Below are positions 15,006-24,700 of a stretch of DNA of 40,764 bases, one piece after another. Below the pieces are notes generated by a model. That model saw nothing but the letters and a program-made list of their open reading frames with translations. It was not told the origin of the DNA and ran no database searches. The DNA is from Saprospiraceae bacterium (lineage in GTDB: Bacteria; Bacteroidota; Bacteroidia; Chitinophagales; Saprospiraceae), in NCBI GenBank assembly GCA_019634275.1, contig JAHQVP010000018.1, forward strand, positions 1-40,764. The letters are read 5' to 3'. Position 1 is the first letter of the stretch; every line of letters starts with the position of its first letter. Made by a program: the position numbers and the translations under genes.

Positions 15006-16436
15006 ATGTCAGAACGCCGAGTACTCGATACCGACCAAAAGGCCCTGGAGATCAATCTGGATGAACAGATCTATGGCACTTTTGCAGAAATCGGTGCAGG
15101 TCAGGAAGTGGCACGCATATTTTTTAAGGTAGGGGCAGCAGCCGGTACCATTGCCAAGACCATGTCGGCTTATGACAAGACGTTTTCCGACAAGATTTAT
15201 GGAAAAGAAGAAAGTGGACGTTATGTCTGTGAATCTCGCATCTACACCATGCTTGATCATGAATATGGCTTACTGCACGACCGCTTAAGTAGCGAACGTC
15301 CTGGGTCCAAATTTTTTGCTTTTGCAGACACCATCGCTGCCCTCAACTACCAACGCACCATTCCCGGTAACGGTTGGATGGGCATCCGATTCCAGCTTCA
15401 TCCAGATCACGAACCCAACGATTTTGTGCTCCATGTGCGCATGCTGGACAATGACACCCAACTGCAGCAATCCGCCATCGGTATACTGGGCGTCAATATG
15501 CTGTATGCTTGCTACCACCATCAAAAGGATCCTTCGGACTTTATCTGTTCGCTGATGGATGGCATCGAGGATCGAGTGAAAGTTGACCTCATCAGGTTGA
15601 CTGGACCAGAGTTTGAGTATCTAGACAACCGCCTCCTTTGCCTTTACATGGTCAAACACGGATTGACCGATGTAGCCATGTTTGATTCGCAAGGACAAAA
15701 CATTCATGGATCGGAGTTTCTTTATCGCAATCCACTCATGGTCGTTCGTGGAAACTTTCGCCCTCCCACCCTCGTGACAAACGATGTTTTTCGCACTGCT
15801 TTTAGTCAATTTAAGGCTGATCTGCCAGAAGACGAAAGAGCCGAAGCCCAAATCATGGCGGAGCTGACCTTGGAGTATCTTGCACGGGATGGCGAGATCA
15901 ACGATGCTGATTTTTTGGGGCGAGCAGAAATGCTGGGTGCAGGAGGGCGCAAAGTAATTGTTTCAAATTGCAGCAATCATGTTTCCCTAATCGACTATTT
16001 GGCTGCCTTTAAGATTCCTCACCTTGGTCTTGTCATCGGTGTGCGTGAACTAGCAGATCTCATTACTGAAAAATACGAGCAGCATAAGGACGGAGAGCTC
16101 CTTGTGGCATTTGGTCAACTCTTTACCAGCAACATAACGGTCTTTGCTTATCCAGCGCTCAGCAACAACATGAAAGACATCATCACCCTGGCCAACCTCC
16201 CTATCCCGGCCGGCACCTCTTTTCTATTAAGATTTCTGGTAGAGAACGAACTACTGGTCGATGTAAATGAATATCATGAACAAATCCTGGATATCATTCC
16301 GGGAAATGTGTATCACATGATCCGAGACGGCGAAGAAGGCTGGGAGAAATTTGTGACCCCCAAGATCGAGGCGATCATAAAGTCCAAAAAACTGTTTGGG
16401 TATACCCCTGCAGAATCGAACATTAAGGCAACCTAA
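15006..16436 (+). CDS. Conserved protein of unknown function (476 aa)
   Basis: The N-terminal region, DQKALEINLDEQIYGTFAEIGAGQEVARIFF followed by GTIAKTMSAYDKTFSD (given here in separate family blocks), belongs to a large cytosolic family that I recognise from Bacteroidota and cyanobacteria. Database entries often call it nicotinate-nucleotide adenylyltransferase or even TonB-dependent receptor. I see no HxGH adenylyltransferase motif, signal peptide or barrel, so neither name is supported. There are no obvious membrane segments. The start has its own -7 element five bases upstream. The VanY-type lipoprotein gene follows after 11 bases, so they are probably co-transcribed. The function is unknown. 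Confidence 0.85.
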   Translation: MSERRVLDTDQKALEINLDEQIYGTFAEIGAGQEVARIFFKVGAAAGTIAKTMSAYDKTFSDKIYGKEESGRYVCESRIYTMLDHEYGLLHDRLSSERPGSKFFAFADTIAALNYQRTIPGNGWMGIRFQLHPDHEPNDFVLHVRMLDNDTQLQQSAIGILGVNMLYACYHHQKDPSDFICSLMDGIEDRVKVDLIRLTGPEFEYLDNRLLCLYMVKHGLTDVAMFDSQGQNIHGSEFLYRNPLMVVRGNFRPPTLVTNDVFRTAFSQFKADLPEDERAEAQIMAELTLEYLARDGEINDADFLGRAEMLGAGGRKVIVSNCSNHVSLIDYLAAFKIPHLGLVIGVRELADLITEKYEQHKDGELLVAFGQLFTSNITVFAYPALSNNMKDIITLANLPIPAGTSFLLRFLVENELLVDVNEYHEQILDIIPGNVYHMIRDGEEGWEKFVTPKIEAIIKSKKLFGYTPAESNIKAT

Positions 16437-16447
16437 TTTTTCGGCTA

Positions 16448-17251
16448 ATGAAATCCATCTTGATCATTGGGGCATGCCTGTGGTGCCTGCACAGTTGCAA
16501 CCCTTCAGCAGAACCTGCGGCAGAAAAAGAAACCGGGCTAGAAAGGCCCTCACCTTATCCGGCACAGGCCGACATTGACACGTCCCTGACCTATCTAATG
16601 GGCCACTTCGATCCATCCCAGCATGAAGCCTTTGTACTCGTTGATACCCTTCATGCAGATCGTCCAGGACTTTTTTTACGTCGAGACACCTACACCGCTT
16701 TTAAGTCCATGTATGAAGCGGCAGCGAAAGAGGGCATCCAGTTTACCATACGCTCAGCGACCCGCAACTTTGAATATCAAAAAGGCATATGGGAACGAAA
16801 ATGGTCCGGAACAACAAAATTGGAAGGAGGCACTGACGCCACCACGATGGCAGACTATCGGGAAAGAGCGCTGGCCATCTTGCGTTACAGCAGCATGCCT
16901 GGGTCGTCAAGGCACCATTGGGGGACAGACATCGATCTCAATTCGTTCAGCAATGCCTATTTCGAAACTGGTCAAGGAAAGCAAGAATATGATTGGTTGG
17001 TTGAGCATGGACCATCATTTGGATTCTGCCAGCCGTATACAGCGAAGGGAAAAGCAAGACCAGAAGGCTATGAGGAAGAGAAGTGGCACTGGAGTTACTA
17101 TCCAGTCTCTGCGATACTGACCGAAGCTGCACGTAGCAAGTTTAGGGAAGATCGAGTGGAAGGGTTTAGTGGCAGCGAAACGGCAGCCCGGATCAGGATT
17201 CTTGAACGCTATATTCTGGGCATCAATTCTGAATGCCTTGTAAAACACTAG
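16448..17251 (+). CDS. D-alanyl-D-alanine carboxypeptidase-like lipoprotein (M15/VanY)
   Basis: This is a 267-aa lipoprotein with a short signal ending LHSC, so Cys16 should be lipidated. The zinc peptidase motifs of the VanY group are present: SATRNFEYQKGIW, SSRHHWGTDIDLN with ligands His156 and Asp163 (SxHxxGxxxD), and EKWHWSYYP with the third histidine. M15 enzymes trim D-Ala or cleave D-amino-acid bonds in peptidoglycan; here it would act in the periplasm from a membrane anchor. Nothing suggests glycopeptide resistance, since no vanHAX-type genes are present. It follows the 476-aa unknown gene by 11 bases. Confidence 0.85.
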   Translation: MKSILIIGACLWCLHSCNPSAEPAAEKETGLERPSPYPAQADIDTSLTYLMGHFDPSQHEAFVLVDTLHADRPGLFLRRDTYTAFKSMYEAAAKEGIQFTIRSATRNFEYQKGIWERKWSGTTKLEGGTDATTMADYRERALAILRYSSMPGSSRHHWGTDIDLNSFSNAYFETGQGKQEYDWLVEHGPSFGFCQPYTAKGKARPEGYEEEKWHWSYYPVSAILTEAARSKFREDRVEGFSGSETAARIRILERYILGINSECLVKH

Positions 17252-17442
17252 CGGACTGTAACAGATAAATCAGAACATCAATTTCATTCTTTAACACCAG
17301 ATATTTCATCATCGAAATCCACTAGTAGTAATTGTGGGCAATCAACTGTGCGGCATTTATGGCACGATCAAGGGGGAAATTTGCCTCACACCCAAAAAAG
17401 CCTATCGTATCTTTACATTTTTAAAACAGATCATAACAACAG
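17252..17442. promoter_or_regulatory. Intergenic region with a probable promoter for the redoxin/cupin pair
   Basis: TATCTTTA at 17408-17415 is one base off TAnnTTTG and lies 27 bases before the ATG at 17443. No hairpin terminator for the upstream pair was found. The remaining bases show nothing recognisable. Confidence 0.35.
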
Positions 17443-17997
17443 ATGTCACTAACTGAATCCAATATGCTCGAACTCGGAACGGAAGCTCCGTTCTTTAGGC
17501 TACCCGATACCGTGACCGGAGACGAAGTTTCTCTGGATGATGTAGCTTCCGATGTCGGAACAGTTATCATGTTTCTATGCAATCATTGTCCCTATGTGAT
17601 TCACGTCAATCCCGAAATCGTACGGCTGGCCGCTGACTACAAGGATAAAGGCATCACCTTTGTTGGCATATCGAGTAACGATGTCGAAAAATATCCTCAA
17701 GATGGACCCGAAAAGATGAAGGAACATGCAGCGTCTGTCGGCTATACTTTTCCATATCTCTACGATGAGAGCCAGAATGTGGCCAAGGACTACGATGCTG
17801 CATGCACTCCAGATTTTTATTTATTTGATGGAGATCGCGAGCTGATCTATCGCGGTCAATTGGATGGTTCTCGGCCAGGATCAGCCATTGCTCCGACAGG
17901 AGCAGATCTTCGGGCTGCATTGGATGCCTTGATCTCAAGACGACCTGTAGCTACTCATCAGCGTCCCAGTGCGGGATGCAATATCAAATGGAAATAA
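17443..17997 (+). CDS. Thioredoxin-fold redoxin of the AhpC/TSA type
   Basis: The 184-aa protein has a thioredoxin-like fold without a signal peptide. The block FLCNHCPYVIHV carries Cys46 and Cys49 in a CNHC active site followed by proline, as in a common group of cytosolic redoxins. GTEAPFFRLPDT at the start, GISSND, FPYLYDESQ and CTPDFYLFD are family-typical. It probably reduces peroxides or protein disulfides; the substrate is not evident. The cupin gene starts 13 bases after its stop, with a shared terminator beyond. Confidence 0.85.
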   Translation: MSLTESNMLELGTEAPFFRLPDTVTGDEVSLDDVASDVGTVIMFLCNHCPYVIHVNPEIVRLAADYKDKGITFVGISSNDVEKYPQDGPEKMKEHAASVGYTFPYLYDESQNVAKDYDAACTPDFYLFDGDRELIYRGQLDGSRPGSAIAPTGADLRAALDALISRRPVATHQRPSAGCNIKWK

Positions 17998-18010
17998 GAG
18001 CCGGCTGGAT

Positions 18011-18376
18011 ATGCAAAGAATAAACCTGGCAGAAAAGCTCGAAACCTTTGATGAGCTCTGGTCGCCCCGAATCATTGCGCGATGCAACAATCACGAAGTG
18101 AAAATAGCCAAGGTCAAAGGAGAATTTGTCTGGCATCAACACGATGGAGAGGACGAGCTGTTTTTGGTGCTGGACGGAACCCTCTTTATTGAATTCGAGG
18201 ATCATACAGAAGAACTGCACCAAGGAGAACTGATTTCCATACCCAAGGGAGTTCCTCACAAGCCATACACCAAAGACGACACAACGGTATCCATCCTCTT
18301 ATTTGAGCCCGCAAGCACCCAACATACAGGCACCGTCGAAAGTGACCTCACACAAAAACAGAAGATCTTCATCTAG
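18011..18376 (+). CDS. Single-domain cupin protein
   Basis: The 121-aa protein is a small beta-barrel cupin. Motif 1 holds His42, His44 and a glutamate (WHQHDGEDELFLVLDG), and motif 2 holds His83 (IPKGVPHKPY), a standard 3-His/1-Glu metal site. The start is the ATG at 18011; the longer GTG frame from 17969 only adds residues overlapping the redoxin gene. The substrate is unknown; similar small cupins are often annotated as mannose-6-phosphate isomerase-like without proof. It is probably co-transcribed with the redoxin. Confidence 0.85.
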   Translation: MQRINLAEKLETFDELWSPRIIARCNNHEVKIAKVKGEFVWHQHDGEDELFLVLDGTLFIEFEDHTEELHQGELISIPKGVPHKPYTKDDTTVSILLFEPASTQHTGTVESDLTQKQKIFI

Positions 18377-18397
18377 GACACTTTTGTGTCCTTTTCT
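18375..18397 (+). terminator. Rho-independent terminator after the cupin gene
   Basis: AGGACAC-TTTT-GTGTCCT forms a perfect seven-base-pair stem starting at the cupin stop codon, followed by TTTCT. It sits in the 19-base gap between the cupin gene and the convergent beta-barrel gene. Only the plus-strand side has a good T tract. Confidence 0.75.
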
Positions 18398-19187
18398 AGA
18401 ATGGCAGAAGAATAAAACCGAACGAAAACGGGGTGATCTCGTAGCCTCCGTTTTGGTCTGTTTCGAACAAATCATTAAGCCCCATGGCTCCGTATAATTG
18501 AACAGGTCCGATGCCAAACTCCACTCGGAGGTCGGCTCTCCATTGACTTAAATTATAGTTGTCTTTGATTTTCGTGTTCTTCTTCTCCCCTGACAATCGC
18601 GTTTTATAATTTGCTCCCAGCAGCAACCCTGCATCGATTCCAAAGGCAATATGAAAAGTGTTGTCCGGTCTTCTAGGATTAGATTGATAGGACAGCATTA
18701 AAGGGAAGGTTAGATACGTGGCCGTCAAGCGATTTTTGTCATAGTTTTCACCATCAAAGTAGTCGATGGTTACCTCCGGTTGATTAGACTGAAGGCCAAT
18801 AGGGTTTTCGAAGAAATACTTGAATATTTCGAGAGAAGGCCCAAAATTAAGTCCGAGATTTCCATTGCGTCCCTGGAGCCTTGCTCTAAGAAAATGGATG
18901 TTGACGTTGGTAGATTTTATCAAGCGTTGCTCAAACGGATCAATGCCATTGGCCAAGCTATAATTTTCGCGAGGATCCATAAAGCTGATTCCGAGATCCA
19001 GAAGTCCCCATCGCTCTCTGATGATGCGGGTACGCTTCCGAGACACGTAGTTATATCGACTGGTTTCCTGATGTCGATTGACCACGGTATCGGTTCCGGT
19101 TGAGCGATAAATGATGGTGGTGTCCTGGGCTTCACTTGCAGGCAGGAAAGCCAGGGCTACGAATAGCGTAACGAATAGATTTTTCAT
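18396..19187 (-). CDS. Outer-membrane beta-barrel protein
   Basis: The 263-aa protein has a signal peptide (MKNLFVTLFVALAFLPASEAQ, cleavage near SEA-Q) and alternating hydrophobic strands. It ends in phenylalanine (FGFILLPF), typical of outer-membrane barrels. It resembles the small PorT-like barrels encoded after ECF sigma/anti-sigma pairs in Bacteroidota. It is the third gene of that set, 12 bases after the anti-sigma-like gene. No ligand or enzymatic role can be inferred. Confidence 0.75.
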   Translation of the reverse strand: MKNLFVTLFVALAFLPASEAQDTTIIYRSTGTDTVVNRHQETSRYNYVSRKRTRIIRERWGLLDLGISFMDPRENYSLANGIDPFEQRLIKSTNVNIHFLRARLQGRNGNLGLNFGPSLEIFKYFFENPIGLQSNQPEVTIDYFDGENYDKNRLTATYLTFPLMLSYQSNPRRPDNTFHIAFGIDAGLLLGANYKTRLSGEKKNTKIKDNYNLSQWRADLRVEFGIGPVQLYGAMGLNDLFETDQNGGYEITPFSFGFILLPF

Positions 19188-19199
19188 AATACGTTCTAT

Positions 19200-20111
19200 T
19201 TATTGAGCTACCATGTACTCCGGCAGCAGCTTGTCTTTAATTGACTTTCCTTCGTTCTTGCGATACGCATCGGGCACCAAGCTTACGTTGCTCAGCCACT
19301 GCCGCAATCTTCCAGAGGCAGCATCCACTTCTTGTGGAGCAAATTGTCGCAATAACGCGGGATGAATTACTTCGATTTTTAGTTTTCTTTCGAATTCCAG
19401 TATTCGTACCGGCTCCAGAGGCAAAAGGTCAACCGGCATGGCCGACCTCCCTTCAGGGCGGACTTGGCGTTCCTCCATCTGGCCTTTGGACTTCCCAAGA
19501 TCCAAAGCCGTTGATGGGCGAAAGGCTGGCGGTGCTTCTTCGGAGTTTTCCAACATGAGTGGCGTCTGCGCATTGGTTGGCAGCACCAACGATCGCGAGG
19601 AGAATTCCGATTGTCTCGTTGCTTCAGACTCGACTTCATTTGCTGCTGAGGAGTGCTTGATCTCCCCCACTTTTGCTTCGGCAGATGCTCCAACGTCTTT
19701 CTCTGACTCAGAGGGATCGATTGTGCTTGGCGACTGCAAGCGTGCTGTCGTTGACTGACCCACATCATTCATGGGATGTTGCACGCTTGCGGATGGTGCA
19801 GCAAGGGACTCGCTCAGGGGTGCCTCTGGTTGTCTGCTAAGAACGACACCGAAAATTATCATCGCCACTAGCGCAGCCATCATCAGGCCCACATAAAGCG
19901 GAAAACGATTTCGTTTGATCAAGGTCGACTTGCGCTCATATACTTGAAGCGGGTCTGGCTGCATCGTCACAAGAGACATTTGTTCAAACTCTGTCTGTAG
20001 ATCGGAGTTGATGAGGAGAAAGGCCTTAAACCCTTCCCTATCGCTTGCATTCATGGTCCCTTCGAGGTAGTCCAATGCAAATTCCTCATAGTTATTTCGA
20101 TTAAACTTCAT
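19200..20111 (-). CDS. Membrane-anchored anti-sigma-factor-like protein
   Basis: The 303-aa protein has an N-terminal cytoplasmic part of about 68 residues with the anti-sigma opening NYEEFALDYLEGTMNASDR, one membrane helix at about 71-92, and a long periplasmic segment rich in Ser, Glu and Pro. I see no His-x3-Cys-x2-Cys zinc motif, so it would be a zinc-free anti-sigma factor. The gene overlaps the sigma factor gene by 11 bases, which implies coupled translation and is the main reason for the functional call. The periplasmic part shows no recognised domain. Confidence 0.7.
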   Translation of the reverse strand: MKFNRNNYEEFALDYLEGTMNASDREGFKAFLLINSDLQTEFEQMSLVTMQPDPLQVYERKSTLIKRNRFPLYVGLMMAALVAMIIFGVVLSRQPEAPLSESLAAPSASVQHPMNDVGQSTTARLQSPSTIDPSESEKDVGASAEAKVGEIKHSSAANEVESEATRQSEFSSRSLVLPTNAQTPLMLENSEEAPPAFRPSTALDLGKSKGQMEERQVRPEGRSAMPVDLLPLEPVRILEFERKLKIEVIHPALLRQFAPQEVDAASGRLRQWLSNVSLVPDAYRKNEGKSIKDKLLPEYMVAQ

Positions 20112-20598
20112 TTACCAGTTGTTCACTCCTGTTTAAAAAAAAATGCATCTTCTTACGCGCTCGAAATAGATTGATTTTTACCTGCGCTTCGGTCAGGTCC
20201 ATAATCTTTGCGATATCCTTGTATGGATATCCTTCGTAGTCGCGCAGCAAGACCATTTGTTTCTGTCTTGCATTCAGCTCTTCAAGTGCCAACTCAATCA
20301 GCTGGCGATGCTCAAAGGTGCGATCCGGTTGCACAGCATTATCGGTTCGCAGATCATCCATTGCTCGATCCCTCGTACCCTGCTTGCGGTAGAGGTCAAT
20401 GCTGGCACGTTGAATGCTTTTGAAGAGATAGGCTTTGGCGGCCGCAGCCTCCACATTTCGATGATTTTTCCAAAGCCGCTCAAACACCAGCTGAACAATG
20501 TCTTCTGCCTCCATCCTGCGATGAACCATCTTTAATGCATAGCGATAGAGACCGTCTGAAAAGTCTCTAACACATTGATTATAGTCAGCAGTAGTCAT
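20101..20598 (-). CDS. ECF-type RNA polymerase sigma factor
   Basis: The 165-aa protein has sigma-70 region 2 (GLYRYALKMV...AEDIVQLVFERLWKN) and region 4 (LELNARQKQMVLLRDYEGYPYKDIA, in parts, then MDLTEAQVKINLFRARKKM). It should direct transcription of a small regulon, probably including its own operon with the membrane anti-sigma protein and beta-barrel downstream. It is not flanked by SusC/SusD genes, so a polysaccharide-utilisation role is unlikely. The ATG at 20598 fits the family length. Confidence 0.9.
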   Translation of the reverse strand: MTTADYNQCVRDFSDGLYRYALKMVHRRMEAEDIVQLVFERLWKNHRNVEAAAAKAYLFKSIQRASIDLYRKQGTRDRAMDDLRTDNAVQPDRTFEHRQLIELALEELNARQKQMVLLRDYEGYPYKDIAKIMDLTEAQVKINLFRARKKMHFFLNRSEQLVNEV

Positions 20599-20642
20599 AG
20601 TTTCATCTGCTAATACGCATCAGGAATGGAATAGTTACAGTA

Positions 20643-21647
20643 TCATGAAATTTCTTCGTCGCCCGACGCCACTTCCTCTTGAAACCGAGTCAGCATATGA
20701 CCGACAATCGCCTCTGCGTGGCTGCGGCTATTTTCAATAAAAAATCGATTGGTCTTCAACCCCCCACAAACCACGCCTGCCAGATAAAGATTGCGGACAT
20801 TGGTCTCCAGCGTTTCCGGATCATAGCAAGGGCTGCTGTACTCATCATCTCCGATCTCTATCCCAAGCATGCGCAGAAACTTATAGTTGGGCTTGTAGCC
20901 TGTCATGGCGAGTACAAAGTCGTTGGGCAAATGGATCTTCCCCTCCGGTGTTTCGATCAACACGCGATCCTCTTCGATTTCGAGCAGGCGCGCATGGAAG
21001 AAGGCCTTAATGCTGCCTTCCTTAATTCGATTTTCAATGTTCGGCTTGATCCAATATTTTACCCCTCGATAGATCTCACCCGAACGGATCAACATGGTGG
21101 TATTGGCTCCCTTGGACCAGATATCCAGCGCCACTTGGCATGCCGAATTCGCTGCCCCGACGACCAGAACATCCTGACCTACATAGGGATGGGCCTCTTT
21201 GTAGTAATGGCTCACTTTAGGCAATGCCTCGCCCGGAACATTCATCTTGACTTCAAGATCATAGAATCCTGTTGCGGCCACCACACTCCTTGACTTATAA
21301 AGGCCTTTGGTTGTTCGCACCTCAAATTCCCCACCTCCGGCTTTCACCTCAAGCACCTCTTCATAAAGTCTAAGATTAAGCGTCCACTTTTCACTTACCC
21401 GTCGGTAATACTCCAATGCCTCGCTTCGAGTCGGCTTATCTCGATGTGAGATAAAAGGTACTCCTCCTATTTCCAGGAGCTTAGAAGTGGAGAAGAAGGT
21501 CATGTTTGCAGGGAAGTTATACAAGGAATTGACCAGCACCCCCTTCTCCAAAATGACATGAGAGAGGCCGGCCTTTTGCAGCTCGATGGCACACGCCAGA
21601 CCCATTGGTCCTCCTCCAATAATGATCACATCATATTGATCTTGCAT
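20643..21647 (-). CDS. ypdA: YpdA-family bacillithiol disulfide reductase-like flavoprotein
   Basis: YpdA reduces oxidised bacillithiol using NADPH and FAD in the cytosol. The protein (334 aa from the ATG at 21647) starts MQDQYDVIIIGGGPMGLAC with the FAD motif at once; the longer frame to 21698 runs through the promoter and is rejected. The NADPH motif VLVVGAANSACQVALDI and the C-terminal LAGVVCGG...NRFFIENSR block match the YpdA group. There is no CxxC disulfide, so it is not a thioredoxin reductase. No bacillithiol synthesis gene is in the window, so the thiol partner is inferred from the family. Confidence 0.85.
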   Translation of the reverse strand: MQDQYDVIIIGGGPMGLACAIELQKAGLSHVILEKGVLVNSLYNFPANMTFFSTSKLLEIGGVPFISHRDKPTRSEALEYYRRVSEKWTLNLRLYEEVLEVKAGGGEFEVRTTKGLYKSRSVVAATGFYDLEVKMNVPGEALPKVSHYYKEAHPYVGQDVLVVGAANSACQVALDIWSKGANTTMLIRSGEIYRGVKYWIKPNIENRIKEGSIKAFFHARLLEIEEDRVLIETPEGKIHLPNDFVLAMTGYKPNYKFLRMLGIEIGDDEYSSPCYDPETLETNVRNLYLAGVVCGGLKTNRFFIENSRSHAEAIVGHMLTRFQEEVASGDEEIS

Positions 21648-21652
21648 ACCAG

Positions 21653-21660
21653 CTAAAGTA
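21653..21660 (-). promoter_or_regulatory. Probable ypdA -7 element (TACTTTAG)
   Basis: One base off TAnnTTTG, five bases before the ATG at 21647. This is the same spacing seen for the perfect elements of metH and the 476-aa protein gene. Confidence 0.45.
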
Positions 21661-21762
21661 AGGTAAATCAAGTTTGATTGGCGCTCTGCCTGCGGCATGA
21701 ATCCCTATGTGGACATGTTTACATCCCATCAGGAGATTCGCTTCCAAACATTCAGCAGTAGT

Positions 21763-24700
21763 TTAGAAAGCACTTCCCAAACTAAAAATCACCAGTCCTG
21801 AATCTTCCTCTGAGAAAGCAACGGAGACGTTGATGCTAAAGCGCTCGCGCAGAGGTACAAAATACACTCCCACGCCATATCCCACATGCAGTTTATCGGA
21901 GACCTCTCCCCTGGCATATACCTTTCCTAAATCGACAAATCCCCGAAGCCCAAATTTGTAGGGTATCAAGGAGGTCGTTCGATCCCTTAATTGGATTCTC
22001 ATCTCTGAGTTGATCCAGGATGCACGCTGACCACTGTACCGATTGCGACGATAACCCCGGAGGTTTGCATTTTGTCCCAAAGTAGGTAGGTCGTAGTACG
22101 GTACTTCGCCACGGCTGTAGTCGACTCCTCCTCGAATTCCAATGGTTAGAGGATGAGCCGTCATAAAATATTCCAGGGAGAGCTGCCCTACCAGATAGGA
22201 CTCTGTCTCTTCCTCAAGTGGTTTGGCCAGTTTAGTGCGGGAGTAAAACCTCGCGCCCCGTTCTGGGAGGTCTTTGCGGTTGCGCAAGTCCAAATCAAAC
22301 TCGCCTCCGAGGGAGAGGATTCCCTGCTCCTGAGTACCGAGCAAGTTGGTATAGATTTCTTCGTCAAAAATGGTTCCTTTCAATGCCTGATCACCGAACA
22401 ATTCGTATCGAAGAGACAGGTTGATGTAACTTCTTTCAAAGAGGGTCTTCTCCAATCCCAGGTAGGTCTTGCCCGAACCAAATTGAGCGGTGTAATAATC
22501 TGCATCGAGACGATCACGGATCAGCTCCGTTTCGTTCCCAATGCCAAAAAAGTGGCGATACCGCCTCTTGCTTTGCAACTGAAGGCCAGCAATAAGGTCC
22601 AAGCGTCCCACGACATGGCGCCAGGTGCCGTCGTACCGAAATTCCAGATTTCCTATGGTAGACACTTCCGCGTCCAAGCTGTGCTTGCTGCTAAATCCTG
22701 GCTTTCCGTATGAATGATTGGTAAAATTGACCCCGGTATTAAGGGCCAGCCCATAATCTGAACTAAACTTCAAATAGGCCAAAGGGAAATATGTATTGTA
22801 CGCAAATGCCGTCCGTTGATACCGATACGATTCTTCCGAAGCATTGGTAATGTACTTTACCTCGCCATTGGAAATGACCCGGTCGACGGAGCCCTTATCC
22901 TGATAGAGCAATGTATGTTTGCGAGCACTTGCCACGCTGGAACGATCAAGTAAAGTGTCTAAACCACTACCGGGAATAACGCGGAGCAGGATGGAACTTT
23001 TGACGTCGCCATTCACATCAATTCGATCGGCTTCTCCCATCCCAAAAAGGCGGATCTCCTTGGTTTCTTGTGGCAAAAACAACCGTTGATATACGAGGTC
23101 ATCAGGCTGCTGTCCCGATTTCGTATAGATGCTGACTTCCACTGTGCCATCCTCCTTCCGATCCACATAGAAGTAGTCCACTTTGTTTGATCCTACTACG
23201 TCTGCTTCCTTCGCGATCATCCGGTAGTATTTGTCGGCATATTTTGGCAGGTCTTGGATGCGATGTTTCAGTTTGCTTGAGATCGCTTCTCCATCGATCT
23301 TCACGATTTCTTCGGGCATTTTCTTTACAGCCTCATCAATGGATTCCGGAGTTAGCGCTGTCTGAATATTTCGGGCCGCTGCCATCCAGGTTGATCGATC
23401 TGCCTCTGCGGCGGCAAACCGATCCAGATGGCGAGCTTGCCACATGAGGCTTCGAAGTCCTTTTATGGAATTGCCAAAGTGCTCGCCAGATGGTTTTGCC
23501 CATTCCCGATCGATGACACGTGGCAGAAAACCGTCGTATAGTGCAAAAACGTGATCCCTGTCTCTGGGGATGGGCCGAAACACCATCTTGCTCCCTTTCT
23601 GGTACCCAGCCCACTTCCAATTGTCCTCATGTTTTCCCCAGTCACCGACCAGTAAGTCGAAGACACGAGCCCGTACAAATTCATCTGTTTCAATGGTCGT
23701 AGCCTTGTCCCGAAACATGGCACGAAATAGGTTAATCGTACGTTTGACGTCCTCTGCATCGGCAAATGATCTCCCATTGCGCGGATCGACCGGGCGATCT
23801 TCCATCATGCCAAGCATACCACCAAAACCACTACGGAAAGGGCCTAATTCTTCAGAGTTGGGCATTACGAATAGTTTTGGCTCCGCATGCAAGATGCCAA
23901 TGCGATCCAGCAATGGAGGAATGACCAAAGCTCCATACGGTTGTTGAGTGGTCGTCTGATCTCTAACGATCAACGAAATGATCGTGGAGCGCAAGTCGTA
24001 GTTTAGGGCCTTTGAAGGATCTTTATCCACTGACCGAAAGACATATTCAAGGCCATCATTCCCCGCAAATTTTAGTGATTTCGTTTGCCTACCACCCCCT
24101 TCTTCAATGGGGAAAAGCCCCCCTGCAAATGTTTGCAAGTTTAGCACGGGAGTATTTACTGGTGCGGTCCAACTCTTTCGGTAGTGCGCTCCGAGCAATT
24201 TTTGCTTTTTAGGACTGATTCCGTAGTTGGGGTTTGCTGCAATCCGGATGCTGTCTGGAAAATCGAGGCCAGTGACTGTCGCCTCTTCAAATTCTGCGCA
24301 TGGCAGCAGTCTCCTGTTTACCGGAATGCCAAATTTTGGGAAAAAACAAGGTGCTTGAAAAGCTACGGCTTGCTGTCGTCTCCGAAGTGAGTCTGCCTCG
24401 ATTCCATAATCCCTAACCTGGACGATTCCCGTAAATCCATAATAGATGGACCCAATACCGGCATGATCAGATGAGAGGACGGTATTTTTTGGTCTCGTCA
24501 CGGATTTTCTCTTCTCCCCTGCATTACCACTGTTGACGATAAGATTCTCCCCCTGTCTGGTCGCTTCCAGCGTCCGATCATGACCTCCTACGTATACCAC
24601 CGAAAAGTACGGCGCCAGGAGAGCGCGCATCTTTTTTGCAAAATTGGACAGCCTCGGATTGGCGAGATGCAATTTGCCTCCGACATTTTGCCGAAAAGCG

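Noticed and set aside
15006-16436. Nicotinate-nucleotide adenylyltransferase or TonB-dependent receptor
   Set aside because: I recall these labels from related entries, but there is no HxGH motif, signal peptide, plug or barrel in the sequence.
16448-17251. Glycopeptide resistance (VanY)
   Set aside because: No vanHAX or two-component genes are present; M15 peptidases are common cell-wall enzymes.
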